A stretch of DNA of 64,000 nucleotides from GCA-2732755 sp965228265. GTDB taxonomy: Bacteria; Planctomycetota; Phycisphaerae; Phycisphaerales; UBA1924. The first letter of the stretch is position 1. Every line of letters starts with the position of its first letter. This document shows positions 41,074 through 50,158 of the stretch, in pieces. A model generated the notes under the pieces. The model was given only the letters and a program-made list of their open reading frames with translations, did no database searches and was not told the DNA's origin. The translations under genes were made by a program, and so were the position numbers. Location: the NCBI GenBank assembly GCA_965228265.1, contig OZ245804.1, positions 1,736,001-1,800,000 on the forward strand. Direction: 5' to 3'.

Positions 41074-41604
41074 GTGAGCACCACCCAACCCTTTGCGATT
41101 CCGCGTTCGACCAACCGCTGCGCCTCGACCGGCGAGACCCTCGTTCCGGGCGAGATGATGGTCGTTGTGCTGCTCGAGGGCGAGAGCGAGGAAGAGCTCG
41201 AGCGGCTCGACTACGCCCTCAAGGCCTGGGAAGGCGGCGCCCGGCCGAGCGATGAGCGGCGCATCTTCGCGACCTGGCGCACGCAGGTGCACGAACCGGG
41301 CAAGAAGCAGGACGCGATCATCAGCGCCGATGGGCTGCTGGATCTTTTTGAGCAGCTCGGCGAGGCCGAGGAGCCCAAGCGCCTGGCGTTCCGGTACGTG
41401 CTCGCGCTCATGCTGATGCGCAAACGCCAGCTCGAGTACGTCGGGACGAAAGAGGGCAAGCTGCTGGTGATGCCCAAGGGTGCCGAGGAAGGGGCCGAGC
41501 CGATCGAGGTGCACGACCCGCAGGCCTCGGGCGAGCTCGATGAGCAGGCGCTGGCCGAGCTCGTGGAGCAGGTCGAGCAGGTGCTGGATCCGGGCGATGC
41601 GTAG
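41074..41604 (+). CDS. Conserved hypothetical protein with N-terminal cysteine motif
   Basis: A GTG start gives 176 residues. The N-terminus RSTNRCASTGETLVPGE is a short CxxTG motif seen in planctomycete proteins of unknown role, followed by MMVVVLLEGESEEELERLDY and KAWEGGARP, then a helical region with RLAFRYVLALMLMRKRQLEY. The C-terminus is acidic. It overlaps the following lipoprotein gene by 8 bases. No function is assigned. Confidence 0.7.
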   Translation: MSTTQPFAIPRSTNRCASTGETLVPGEMMVVVLLEGESEEELERLDYALKAWEGGARPSDERRIFATWRTQVHEPGKKQDAIISADGLLDLFEQLGEAEEPKRLAFRYVLALMLMRKRQLEYVGTKEGKLLVMPKGAEEGAEPIEVHDPQASGELDEQALAELVEQVEQVLDPGDA

Positions 41605-42502
41605 AGCGTTCTTGCTGCTGATCATGGCCTTGAGCGCGGTGTTCCTGGGCGCGTGTCAGGCGAGGCCCACACCGATCGCGCCGGAGGACGTCGCTCCCTT
41701 GCCGACGTACGAGGAGGTCTACGCGCAGGCGGAATCGCGTGTGGGGGCGCTTGGCCGGTTCTGGGCTCGAGCGACGGTGGGGCTGCGGTACAGAGACGCC
41801 GAGGGCGAGCGTCACTACGAGCAGGGCGAGGGGCATCTCCAGTTTGTGCGGCCGTCGCGGGTGGCGCTCACGATCGGCAAGCTGGGCGAGACGTATCTGC
41901 TGCTCGGGTGTGATGACGAGCGGTTCTGGTGGATCGAGCGGCTGGACATCAAGCGTGCGTTTGTTGGCGGGCAGTCGGGCGCGCGGGACCTTGCGATCGA
42001 GCGCGTGGGCGTGCCGGTGCTGCCCACGGACCTACTCATCCTGGCGGATCTGGAGCCCTGGCCCGAGCCGGGGAGCGATCGCGCGGGGAGGGTGGTCGAG
42101 GCGGTGCGCGAGGGGCTCGATCCTGCGCAAGTCTTCGCGGTGGAGTTCAACGAGTCTGGACGCACAAGGCGGGTGTATCTGACGCGGAGCGTTTTCGATC
42201 CGGTCGGTGTGGATCTGTATGCGGACGACGGCAAGCTCGTCGCGGGCTCGGAGCTTTCGATGCACCAGCGTGTGCTCAATCACATCGAGCCGACGCGTCA
42301 GCAGCGTGTGCCCTCGCGCGTGAAGATCGATGTGCCAAGCGCCGAGTCTCGCATTGAGCTGTACCTGAAGGACATGGAGATCTCCACGCGTAGGCCCAAG
42401 CCGGTGGTGTTCGATCTGGAGGGGCTGATCCGTCGATTCAGCATCGACGAGGTGATCCGGCTTGAGGATGTGCGCCCGGTGGCGCAGGGTGTCGGCCGGT
42501 GA
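41597..42502 (+). CDS. Putative lipoprotein, LolA/DUF4292-like
   Basis: Starting at ATG 41597, inside the end of the preceding gene, the 301-residue protein has a lipoprotein signal (RAFLLLIMALSAVFLGAC), with lipidation expected at the cysteine. The body is beta-rich: LRYRDAEGERHYEQGEGHLQ, RVALTIGKLGETYLLLGCDD, ERFWWIERLDIKRAFVG, TRRVYLTRSVFDPVGVDLY and RVPSRVKIDVPSAESRIELY. This alternation resembles the LolA/LppX half-barrel used to bind lipid-like ligands, which is inference. The next gene starts by a 4-base overlap (GTGA), so translation is probably coupled. Confidence 0.7.
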   Translation: MRRAFLLLIMALSAVFLGACQARPTPIAPEDVAPLPTYEEVYAQAESRVGALGRFWARATVGLRYRDAEGERHYEQGEGHLQFVRPSRVALTIGKLGETYLLLGCDDERFWWIERLDIKRAFVGGQSGARDLAIERVGVPVLPTDLLILADLEPWPEPGSDRAGRVVEAVREGLDPAQVFAVEFNESGRTRRVYLTRSVFDPVGVDLYADDGKLVAGSELSMHQRVLNHIEPTRQQRVPSRVKIDVPSAESRIELYLKDMEISTRRPKPVVFDLEGLIRRFSIDEVIRLEDVRPVAQGVGR

Positions 42503-44055
42503 GGCGGGTTGCGTTCCTGTTGCTGCTGATGCTCGCGGCTGTGGCGCGGTCGCAGCTTCCGGGTGATGCGGCGACGGACATGGCATCGCACGGCTGGGTC
42601 GTGGTGCAGGTGCCTGGCGAGCAGTCGGCGTCGCTTGCGCATGTGCCGCCGAGGACGCCCACGCAGCACGCCGGGCCCGCGCCGAGCGGGCGGCTGCGGG
42701 CGGTGGCGACACTCTCGCAGCGCCCGACGCACATCGCGGCCGACGCGAGCAGCGTCTACATGCTCTTTGTGCCGGACTCGGCCGGTGAACGCCAGATCAT
42801 GATGCTCAGCGTGCGGCCGACAGGTGTGCGCGATCTCTGGATCCGTTCGCCCGAGACGCGCTTCGTGCTTGTCGGCACGCTGACGGATGTCGAGCGGGTC
42901 TTCGGGCTCGCGGTGCATGGCGGGCAGCTTCACGCGCTCGTTGAGAACGAAGATGGCGTGGAGCTCCTCGCGCGTGTCGGCAGCGAGTGGGTCGCGGTGG
43001 AGCATCCCGGGTTCGATGCGAGCGCGACGCTTCGGCTGAGTGCGAGTGAAACCGGGCTGCACGTCGTCGAGCAGGGGGCGAGCACCTGGCGTGTGCATGC
43101 GCTCAGGCACGGGACATGGGATCGGCAGGCGCTTGGGCTGCCTGAGGGTGATTTGCCGCTCAGGTTCGCGGGTGTCTGGCGTGACGAGGTGATCGCGCTT
43201 GGCGAGCGCGATGGGCGGACCGCGGTCTGGTCGCTCGGGGCGAGCGAGCCTCTGCTGCTTGGGGTGATCGATCCGATCCGCGAGGAGAGCGCGGCTGCGA
43301 TTCTGCACAGCACGGGGCACCTGGTGCTCGCGTGGAGTGTCGCGGGTGAGGTGACGGATAAGCTCGAGTCGGGATTGCCGGCGCCGGAGGAGGTCTCCAA
43401 TCCTGTGCGCCGGATCGTGGAGTTCAGCCTGATCGAGGGGCGGTCGCTCTACGCCGGGCCGGCGAACGTGACGACGCCGGTTTCGCCCAACGAGTTCCGT
43501 GTGCTCGCGTTCAGCCTGATGCTGATGATGGCGGTTGTGCTCCTGGTGGTGCTTCGCCCGCCGGGCGTGGCGGGGGTGGTGGTGCTCCCGCCCGGTCTGG
43601 CGATCGCGGGTCCGGGGCGGCGGCTGGTGGCCACGGCGATCGACGGGTTCATCGGGTTGGTCGTGATTTCCCGCGCGCTGGATATGTCGGTCGTCGAGGT
43701 GCTCGGGCCGATCGCGCTGCCGGCGACGGGGAGCATCGACGTCGGGCCGTTGGCGATGGCGATTATGGTGAACATCGCGCATTGCTCGGTGTCGGAGGCG
43801 TTCTTCGGGCGTTCGATCGGGAAGACGATGATGGGCCTGATCGTGGCGCGTGTGGACGCGGCCTCGGGCGGGCTGCCTGCGGGTCAGTTCAGGCCACCGA
43901 GTATCGGGCGGTCGTTTGCGCGGAACATGATCAAGTGGGTGTTGCCCCCGGTGGCGATGCTGGCGCTCTCGGATCCGGGGGGGCGTCACCGTGGCGACTT
44001 GATCGCTCGTTCGGCGGTACTCAGCCGGGCGAACGAGCCATTATCGGACCAGTGA
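42499..44055 (+). CDS. RDD-family membrane protein with propeller-like N-terminal domain
   Basis: A 518-residue protein beginning at a GTG that overlaps the upstream TGA. A signal peptide (VAFLLLLMLAAVARS) leads into a ~310-residue domain of repeated beta strands (RPTHIAADASSVYMLFVP, VFGLAVHGGQLHALVENED, LRLSASETGLHVVEQG). Then a membrane helix (VLAFSLMLMMAVVLLVVL) is followed by an RDD domain: GRRLVATAIDGFIGLVVISR, EAFFGRSIGKTMMGLIVARV and GRSFARNMIKWVLPPVAML. RDD proteins are small helical membrane proteins of mostly unknown transport role. The fusion to an exported sensor-like domain is notable. Confidence 0.78.
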   Translation: MRRVAFLLLLMLAAVARSQLPGDAATDMASHGWVVVQVPGEQSASLAHVPPRTPTQHAGPAPSGRLRAVATLSQRPTHIAADASSVYMLFVPDSAGERQIMMLSVRPTGVRDLWIRSPETRFVLVGTLTDVERVFGLAVHGGQLHALVENEDGVELLARVGSEWVAVEHPGFDASATLRLSASETGLHVVEQGASTWRVHALRHGTWDRQALGLPEGDLPLRFAGVWRDEVIALGERDGRTAVWSLGASEPLLLGVIDPIREESAAAILHSTGHLVLAWSVAGEVTDKLESGLPAPEEVSNPVRRIVEFSLIEGRSLYAGPANVTTPVSPNEFRVLAFSLMLMMAVVLLVVLRPPGVAGVVVLPPGLAIAGPGRRLVATAIDGFIGLVVISRALDMSVVEVLGPIALPATGSIDVGPLAMAIMVNIAHCSVSEAFFGRSIGKTMMGLIVARVDAASGGLPAGQFRPPSIGRSFARNMIKWVLPPVAMLALSDPGGRHRGDLIARSAVLSRANEPLSDQ

Positions 44056-44176
44056 CCCCTTAAACGAGGCGTGGTCGGCGGAAACTGCGCGTCGGGCGTC
44101 AAGCTTGCGCGGGGCAGATCCCGATAACGCACTACGGACGCCGCGCAATGGGTGCGCGGCGACGCCGGGGTGCGCG

Positions 44177-46642
44177 TTGAGCGAGCAGGAAATCATCCAG
44201 ACGAACACGGGCCGGCGATCCTGGCGCGAGATCTGGCAGGTGCCGACGCTCGCGGCGGCGGTGCTTTTGCTTCTGGGCGGGCTGATCGGCGTGGTGATGA
44301 CCAAGCCCCAGCCGGACATCGATGGGTACATCCGTCAGGCTTCGAGCCAGATCGAGCGGGGCGAGTACACCGACGCGATCGGGGTGCTGAACCAGAAGGT
44401 CAGGCCTCATGTCGATGCGCCGTTCTTCACCGAGGATCACCGCGAGCAATTCCATGTGCTGCGTGGGCGAGCGATCGGGCGAGCCGAGCGTGAATTGATC
44501 AATGGTCAGGTCGCCAATCACGAGTCGGTCTTGGCGGAGTTTGCTTCGGCCGAGCAAGCGGGCGCGACGCTCGGGGGCGAGGATCAGATCCTGCGGGTTG
44601 AGGCATTGATCGCGACGGGGAAGTTTGACGAGGCCAAGGACCGGATTGATCGTCTGCCTGAGGAAGTGGTGGGCGAGCGGATCGGGTTGCGGAAGCAGCT
44701 CATCGAGCAGGTGCTCGGGGAGCGGTTCCCGAAGTATGAGTTCGCTGAGGAACTTCTGATCGAGCTGACGCAGGACCCGCTACTTGGGGTGGGGGACCGG
44801 TGCTGGGCGACGGCCCGTCGCGCGGAGATCCAGCTCGAGCGGGGGTACACGGACGAGGCGATCACCGGGCTTTTGCGCGAGATGCCGAGGGTCGCGGCTG
44901 CGGAAGAGGGCGCAAGGGGCGAGCTCTTTACGCTGCTTGGCCGGGCGTACATGGAGACGGGCGCGATCAGCGAGGCCCGCAAGCAGCTCGAGCGGGCGGC
45001 GGAGCTGATCGAGGACGGCACGGACCTCTACGCACAGACGCTCCTGGCGCTTGGCAACGCGTACGAGAAGACCGATGAGATGGAGCTGGCACTGAATCAG
45101 TTCGATCTTGTGACGCAGGATTACGCGAGTTCGAAGGCGTATCTGCCCTCGCTGCTCGGGCGAGGGAACGTGATGTCGGCGATCGCCGAGACGGACCCGG
45201 CGCTGGTGAGCATGGAAGAAGCGGTCCAGTCGTACGTGCGGTTTGTTGAGGAGGCCAAGGACGAGGCCTCTCAGTCGCTGCTGGAGGAAGGTTCGCGGAG
45301 CCTGCTCAGGCGGTGCGAGGAGCAGTTCATCCGGGATGAGCTGGTGATCGCGGCCCAGTACGCGCAGCTCGCGGAGGATCTGTGGGGGCTGGACCAGGCG
45401 CCGATCGAGGTGCTCGAGACGCAGGCCCGGGTGAACCTGGCGATGGCGACCGACATGCTCGAGGGAGCGGTGCAGGGGGAGGATCATGTGATCGACCTTG
45501 CGGACGCGGACCCGGTGACGCGAGCGCAGACGCAGCGGTATTTCATACGGGCGGCGGATTACTACCGCAGGCATGCCGACGCGATCGCGGGCGGGGATGA
45601 CGACGCGGCGTACGCGGGCAGTCTCTGGAACGCGGCCGACGCGTACGACCGCGGGGGTGACTCTGCTGAGGCGATCGCGGGGTTCATCGAGTTCGCGGCG
45701 ACGATCTCGGACGATCCGCGTGTCCCCGAGGCGCAGTTCCGGCTGGCGCGGGCGTATCAGGCGGGCGGGGAGTACGCGCTGGCGGCCGAGCAGTTCGAGG
45801 ATCTGTTGAATGCGTCGCATGACGTGGAGCAGGGCCGTCATGTTGGGCCGTACGCGGTGCTGAGCTATGTGCCGCTGGCGCAGGTGTATCTGTCGGACGG
45901 TGATGAGTCGAACGACGAGCGGGCGGAGGAGCTGCTCGGGGTCGTGATCCGGGGCGAGATCGGCGATGTCGATTCGGAGGCGTTCGCCTCGGCGCTGGCG
46001 GCGCTCGGGCAGGTGTACTACCTGAAGGGCGAGTACCCGCGGGCGATCGAGAGCCTGACGGAGGCGGTGGCGAGAGGCGTGGGCACGCGTGAGGTGCACC
46101 GGCTCAAGTTCCTGCTGGGCGATGCGCGGAGGCTCGAGGCCGACAGCATCATGAACACGCTGACGCAGGGCTCGGTCGCGCCATCGGTGGCGCGAGAGCT
46201 TGCGGACAAGCGCCGGGAGCACCTGGAGCAGGCGGCGATTCTGTACGCTCAAGCGCGCGACGGGCTGGAGTCGGTCGATTCGCGCAGGCGGACGGTGCTC
46301 GAAGAGCTGTATCTGCGGAACAGCTATTTCTACATCGGCGACTGCGCGTTCGATCTGGGCGAGTACGAGAGCGCGATCCGTTCGTACTCGATCGCCAAGG
46401 ACCGGTACTCGAACGAGGCGGCCTCGCTGGTCGCGATGGTGCAGATTTTCAACTCGTACTTCGAGCTGGGCGATCTGGAGCGTGCGCGGACCGCGAGCGA
46501 GCGGGCGAGAAGGTTTTATGAGTCGCTGCCCGAGGGGGCGTGGGAAGACACGTCGCTGCCCATGTCGCGGGCGGATTGGGAGCGTTGGCTCGATTCGAGC
46601 TACGAGCTGGCGGTGATACGTTCGGAAGACATGGACGGGTAG
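44177..46642 (+). CDS. Membrane-anchored TPR protein
   Basis: The frame is open from 44105 (TTG); TTG 44177 is preferred because GGGG lies 6 bases before it and the protein then starts with a short cytosolic tail before one membrane helix (TLAAAVLLLLGGLIGVVM). The ~770-residue exterior is made of TPR-like helix pairs: IERGEYTDAIGVLNQKV, ALGNAYEKTDEMELALNQF, ARAYQAGGEYALAAEQFEDL, ALGQVYYLKGEYPRAIESL, and FDLGEYESAIRSYSIAKDRY near the end. It may be a scaffold at the envelope. It is the last of the overlapping 40.8-46.6 kb run and lies 48 bases before the FlgN-like gene, so it could be cotranscribed with flagellar genes. Confidence 0.75.
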   Translation: MSEQEIIQTNTGRRSWREIWQVPTLAAAVLLLLGGLIGVVMTKPQPDIDGYIRQASSQIERGEYTDAIGVLNQKVRPHVDAPFFTEDHREQFHVLRGRAIGRAERELINGQVANHESVLAEFASAEQAGATLGGEDQILRVEALIATGKFDEAKDRIDRLPEEVVGERIGLRKQLIEQVLGERFPKYEFAEELLIELTQDPLLGVGDRCWATARRAEIQLERGYTDEAITGLLREMPRVAAAEEGARGELFTLLGRAYMETGAISEARKQLERAAELIEDGTDLYAQTLLALGNAYEKTDEMELALNQFDLVTQDYASSKAYLPSLLGRGNVMSAIAETDPALVSMEEAVQSYVRFVEEAKDEASQSLLEEGSRSLLRRCEEQFIRDELVIAAQYAQLAEDLWGLDQAPIEVLETQARVNLAMATDMLEGAVQGEDHVIDLADADPVTRAQTQRYFIRAADYYRRHADAIAGGDDDAAYAGSLWNAADAYDRGGDSAEAIAGFIEFAATISDDPRVPEAQFRLARAYQAGGEYALAAEQFEDLLNASHDVEQGRHVGPYAVLSYVPLAQVYLSDGDESNDERAEELLGVVIRGEIGDVDSEAFASALAALGQVYYLKGEYPRAIESLTEAVARGVGTREVHRLKFLLGDARRLEADSIMNTLTQGSVAPSVARELADKRREHLEQAAILYAQARDGLESVDSRRRTVLEELYLRNSYFYIGDCAFDLGEYESAIRSYSIAKDRYSNEAASLVAMVQIFNSYFELGDLERARTASERARRFYESLPEGAWEDTSLPMSRADWERWLDSSYELAVIRSEDMDG

Positions 46643-46690
46643 TGGCGCAGAGATTTGGCGGCGGAGCCCGCCTGTACGAAAGGGTCACGG

Positions 46691-47152
46691 ATGACCGGAA
46701 CACCACACGACACCTCGCCCGGCGGGCTGATTGCGCTCGTGCAGGAGCAGCTCGGTTTGTACGAGCAACTCGAGCTGCTCAGCGTGCGTCAGTCCGCGCT
46801 CGTCGAGAGCGAGGACACGGATGCGCTGCTGGAGGTGCTCAACGAACGGCAGAAGCTGATCGAGTACATCACCGATGTCTCGGCTCGCATGACGCCTTAC
46901 CGCGCCAGATGGGACGATCACGTCAACCAACTGGCCGAGTCGGAGCGCGATGAGCTGCGGAGCGGGCTCGATTCGCTGGCGGCGATGATGTCCTCGATCG
47001 CGGCCCGCGACGAGGATGACCGCAGGCGCATGCAGGACAGGCGCGATCACGTCAAGAACCAGATCTCGGGTGTGAAACGGGGCGGGGCGGCCGTGAAGTC
47101 GTACGGCCAGGCTGTTTCGCGCGGGCCGAGGTTTCAGGACCGGGAGGCCTGA
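46691..47152 (+). CDS. FlgN-like flagellar chaperone
   Basis: A 153-residue helical protein from the ATG at 46691. LIALVQEQLGLYEQLELLSV, QSALVESEDTDALLEVLNER and QKLIEYITDVSARMTPY follow the FlgN pattern of a long hairpin with an early 'VEsgD' turn. FlgN holds hook-junction proteins before export. The short length and place at the head of the flagellar cluster, 3 bases before the histidine kinase, support the call. Sequence evidence alone is moderate, because FlgN is poorly conserved. Confidence 0.65.
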   Translation: MTGTPHDTSPGGLIALVQEQLGLYEQLELLSVRQSALVESEDTDALLEVLNERQKLIEYITDVSARMTPYRARWDDHVNQLAESERDELRSGLDSLAAMMSSIAARDEDDRRRMQDRRDHVKNQISGVKRGGAAVKSYGQAVSRGPRFQDREA

Positions 47153-47155
47153 TCC

Positions 47156-48100
47156 GTGACCGGTCTGCCGACACATCCCGGGATGAATGTGAGCTCGAGT
47201 GAGCTCGGCGAGTTGTTCAGCGCGTTCAACGATGTGACGAGCAGGCTGCAGGAGACGCACGAGAAGCTGACGGGCGAGGTGGTGCGTTTGAAGGGCGAGC
47301 TTCGCCGGGCCAATGACGAGCTCGACCGCTCGCGGCGGCTGGCGGCGCTGGGCGAGATGGCTGCTGGCATCGCGCACGAGGTGCGGAACCCGCTCGGCTC
47401 GATCGGGCTGTACGCGGAGATGCTGATGAGTGATCTTGCGGACCGCCCGGAGGAGTGCGAGATAGCGCGCAAGATACGGCGTGTGGTCAGCGGGCTCGAC
47501 GCGGTGGTGGGGGATGTGCTGAGCTTCAGCCGAACGATGCAGGTGCGCCGGATCGAGGTGGGGCTGCCCTGCGCGATCGAGCGGGCGGCCGAGAGTTGCC
47601 GGGAGGTGCTTGAGGGGGAGCCGGGCGTCGAGATGGCGCTGATCGGTGAGCCCCGGGAGATCCGGGCGGATGCATCGCTTTTGCAGCAGGCGCTGGTGAA
47701 CGTGGTGCGGAACGCGGCGGAGGCGGCGCGGAGCAACGCGGAGGCGCGGCCGCCCTCGATCGAGGTGTACTGGGGCGAGTCGACGATTGAGCGCGACGAT
47801 GAGAGCGTGCAGGCGGTTGTGATCCGTGTGAGCGATTCGGGTCAGGGCGTGACCGACGAGGTGCGTGAGCGGATGTTCAACCCGTTCTTTACGACACGCA
47901 ATGTCGGGACGGGGCTCGGGCTTGCGATCGTGCACCGGATTGTTGATGCGCACGGCGGGCAGATCCGCGTGCGGAACGCCGGTGGGGATGAGAGCTACGC
48001 GGGCGGCGCGGTGGTTGAGCTGCTGCTGCCAGCGGTGTGTGACGAGATGGATATTCACGTCCTGGCGGGGGCCGCCCGGGCGAGTGGGAGCGTGCGATGA
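47156..48100 (+). CDS. Cytoplasmic sensor histidine kinase (FlgS/FleS type)
   Basis: GTG start with GGGAGG upstream; 314 residues. A coiled-coil lead (THEKLTGEVVRLKGELRRAN) precedes the H-box GIAHEVRNPLGSI with His74. The ATPase domain shows N box NVVRNAAEAA, G1 VSDSGQGV, F box FNPFFTTR and G2 GTGLGLAIV. No membrane helix and no PAS domain are visible, as in FlgS and FleS, which sense the state of the export apparatus rather than an external signal. It overlaps the sigma-54 regulator by 4 bases (ATGA), making the pair a two-component system. Confidence 0.9.
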   Translation: MTGLPTHPGMNVSSSELGELFSAFNDVTSRLQETHEKLTGEVVRLKGELRRANDELDRSRRLAALGEMAAGIAHEVRNPLGSIGLYAEMLMSDLADRPEECEIARKIRRVVSGLDAVVGDVLSFSRTMQVRRIEVGLPCAIERAAESCREVLEGEPGVEMALIGEPREIRADASLLQQALVNVVRNAAEAARSNAEARPPSIEVYWGESTIERDDESVQAVVIRVSDSGQGVTDEVRERMFNPFFTTRNVGTGLGLAIVHRIVDAHGGQIRVRNAGGDESYAGGAVVELLLPAVCDEMDIHVLAGAARASGSVR

Positions 48101-49656
48101 AGACAGTGCTGGTGGTGGACGACAAGGAAATGATGCGCGACAGTGTGGGCGCAACGCTCCAGCGTGCGGGGTTTGCGGTCGTGACGGCTGAGAGCGGCGA
48201 GCAGGCGCTGACGGTCGCGGCGAAGAAGCGCCCCGACGCGGTCGTGACGGATCTGAAGATGCCGGGGCTCTCGGGCATCGAGCTGCTCGAAAAGCTGCGT
48301 GAGATCGACACGGAGCTGCCGGTGGTGCTGATGACCGCGTTCGGGACGATCGAGACGGCGGTCTCGGCGATGAAGCTGGGCGCGTTCGATTACATCACCA
48401 AGCCTTTCCAGGGGGATGAGCTGGTGATCGCGGTCAAGCGGGCGTGCCAGCATGTCAAGATCGTGCGCGAGAACGCGGTGCTCAAGGCGCAGTCGGCGCC
48501 GGTGGTGGCGACGAAGTCTGAGGGGGCGCTGACGGGTCTGGACCGTTTGATCGGGACGTCGCCGGCGATGCGGCGTGTGCGGGAGCAGGTGGCCGCGGTC
48601 GCCGAGAGCCTGGGCACGGTGCTCGTGGTCGGTGAGAGCGGCTCGGGCAAGGAGGTCGTGGCGCGTGCGGTGCACGAGGTGAGCCAGCGTCACGACGGGC
48701 CGATGCTCGCGGTGAACTGCGCGGCTTTGAGTGAGAGCCTGCTGGAGTCGGAGCTGTTCGGTCACGAGAAGGGCGCGTTTACGGGGGCGGACCAGCTCCG
48801 CAAGGGGCGGTTCGAGCTTGCCGACCGGGGGACATTGCTGCTGGACGAGGTGAGCGAGATCCCGCCGGCGCTCCAGGCGAAGCTGTTGCGTGTGCTTCAG
48901 GAGCGTGCGTTCGAGCGTGTGGGTTCGAGCCTGACGATCGGAGTGGATGTGCGCGTGGTGGCGACGAGCAACCGCGATCTGCCGCGGTCGGTTGCCAAGG
49001 GCGATTTCAGGCAGGATCTGTTCTTCAGGCTCAATGTGCTCCCGATTCATTTGCCGCCGCTGCGTGAGCGGTCGGGGGATGTGCGTGAGCTTGCGTCGCA
49101 CTTTGTGCGCGAGATCGCGGGGCGCGAGGGCGTGGAGGCGATGGCGTTCACGGGTGAGGCGCTTGAGTTGATGGAGAAGTACACCTGGCCCGGCAACGTG
49201 CGTGAGCTGCAGAACATCTGCGAGCGGGCGGTGGTGCTGGGGCGGGCGCGTCAGACGGGCGAGATCGGTCGCGCGATGATCGAGCCCTGGCTCGGGATGA
49301 TGGGCTTCGAGTTTGAATCGCCCGGTTCGGGGGTGGCGTCCTCCCCCTCGGTTGAGGTGCGGAGCGAGGCGACGAGTGCGTTTGTCGAATCAACGAACGC
49401 GCAGGTCGAGCGCACGCTGGCGCCGAGAGATGCGCAGGCTGAGGCGCAGGAACCGGCGCGTTCGTCGGCGCTGGCTGACATCGTGCGTCCGGAGATGACG
49501 CTCGAGGAACTGGAACGGGACGCGATCGTTCGCACGCTTGAGCGGTTCGGCGGGCACCGTCAGAAGACGGCCAAGAGCCTCGGGATCGGGGTTCGCACGC
49601 TCGGGCTCAAGCTCAAGAAGTGGAAGGAAGAGGACAAGGTCTCTCAGTCGCTGTGA
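48097..49656 (+). CDS. Sigma-54-dependent response regulator (FlgR/FleR type)
   Basis: The 519-residue protein has a receiver with DDKE, Asp52 in AVVTDLKMPG and Lys in YITKPF. The AAA+ domain has GESGSGKE, the canonical sigma-54 contact loop GAFTGA, LLLDEVSEIPP, and FRQDLFFRLNVLPIHLPPLR. After a ~100-residue variable linker, a Fis-type helix-turn-helix (RHRQKTAKSLG-like, GIGVRTLGLKLKKW) ends the protein. It is cotranscribed with the kinase and followed 44 bases later by flgB. It most probably activates sigma-54 promoters of flagellar middle genes; one such promoter is seen at 63731. Confidence 0.93.
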   Translation: MKTVLVVDDKEMMRDSVGATLQRAGFAVVTAESGEQALTVAAKKRPDAVVTDLKMPGLSGIELLEKLREIDTELPVVLMTAFGTIETAVSAMKLGAFDYITKPFQGDELVIAVKRACQHVKIVRENAVLKAQSAPVVATKSEGALTGLDRLIGTSPAMRRVREQVAAVAESLGTVLVVGESGSGKEVVARAVHEVSQRHDGPMLAVNCAALSESLLESELFGHEKGAFTGADQLRKGRFELADRGTLLLDEVSEIPPALQAKLLRVLQERAFERVGSSLTIGVDVRVVATSNRDLPRSVAKGDFRQDLFFRLNVLPIHLPPLRERSGDVRELASHFVREIAGREGVEAMAFTGEALELMEKYTWPGNVRELQNICERAVVLGRARQTGEIGRAMIEPWLGMMGFEFESPGSGVASSPSVEVRSEATSAFVESTNAQVERTLAPRDAQAEAQEPARSSALADIVRPEMTLEELERDAIVRTLERFGGHRQKTAKSLGIGVRTLGLKLKKWKEEDKVSQSL

Positions 49657-49700
49657 GGTAGGGTCCGGGTGGTCCGCCGTTTGCTGGAGTGTTTGAAGCG

Positions 49701-50141
49701 ATGATTCTGGATGATGTGCTCAGCTCTGGTGCCCTGCCCTCTCTCGAGGCGACGATCCGGTTTGCGGGTCAGCGGAACAGGCTGATCGGGCACAACATCG
49801 CGAACGTCACGACGCCGAACTTTCAGCAGAAGGACGTGTCACCCAGGGATTTTCAGCAGTGGCTTGCCGAGGCTGTGGACGAGCGTCGGGCCAAGACAGG
49901 CGGGGCGCACGGCGAGTTGAAGCTGGATAACGACCGCCAGTTCAGGGTGCAGCGGGACGGGGGGTTCGAGATCGAGCCGCTCAAGAGCAACGGCGGCGTC
50001 CTGGCGCACGACCGGAACAACCGGGATCTGGAGCTGTTGATGCAGGATCTGGCGGAGAACCTGGCGGCGTACCAGGTTGCGACGGATCTGATGCGTTCGC
50101 AGATGGGCACGATCGGGGTGGCGATTTCGCAGCGGGTGTAA
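49701..50141 (+). CDS. flgB: Flagellar basal-body rod protein FlgB
   Basis: A proximal rod subunit, exported by the flagellar type III system. The ATG at 49701 has GGAG upstream; an in-frame GTG at 49689 would add four residues. The N-terminal rod motif reads LEATIRFAGQRNRLIGHNIA then NVTTPNFQQKDV, and the C-terminal helix is NLELLMQDLAENLAAYQVAT-like (RDLELLMQDLAENLAAYQ). The 146 residues match the family. It is followed 17 bases later by flgC. Confidence 0.92.
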   Translation: MILDDVLSSGALPSLEATIRFAGQRNRLIGHNIANVTTPNFQQKDVSPRDFQQWLAEAVDERRAKTGGAHGELKLDNDRQFRVQRDGGFEIEPLKSNGGVLAHDRNNRDLELLMQDLAENLAAYQVATDLMRSQMGTIGVAISQRV

Positions 50142-50158
50142 GTAGGAAGGACTGACGG

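Noticed and set aside
42298..43989. A 563-codon minus-strand frame opposite the lipoprotein and RDD genes
   Set aside because: Product is Arg/His/Pro-rich without domains, and the plus-strand genes show signal peptides, RDD motifs and coupled starts.
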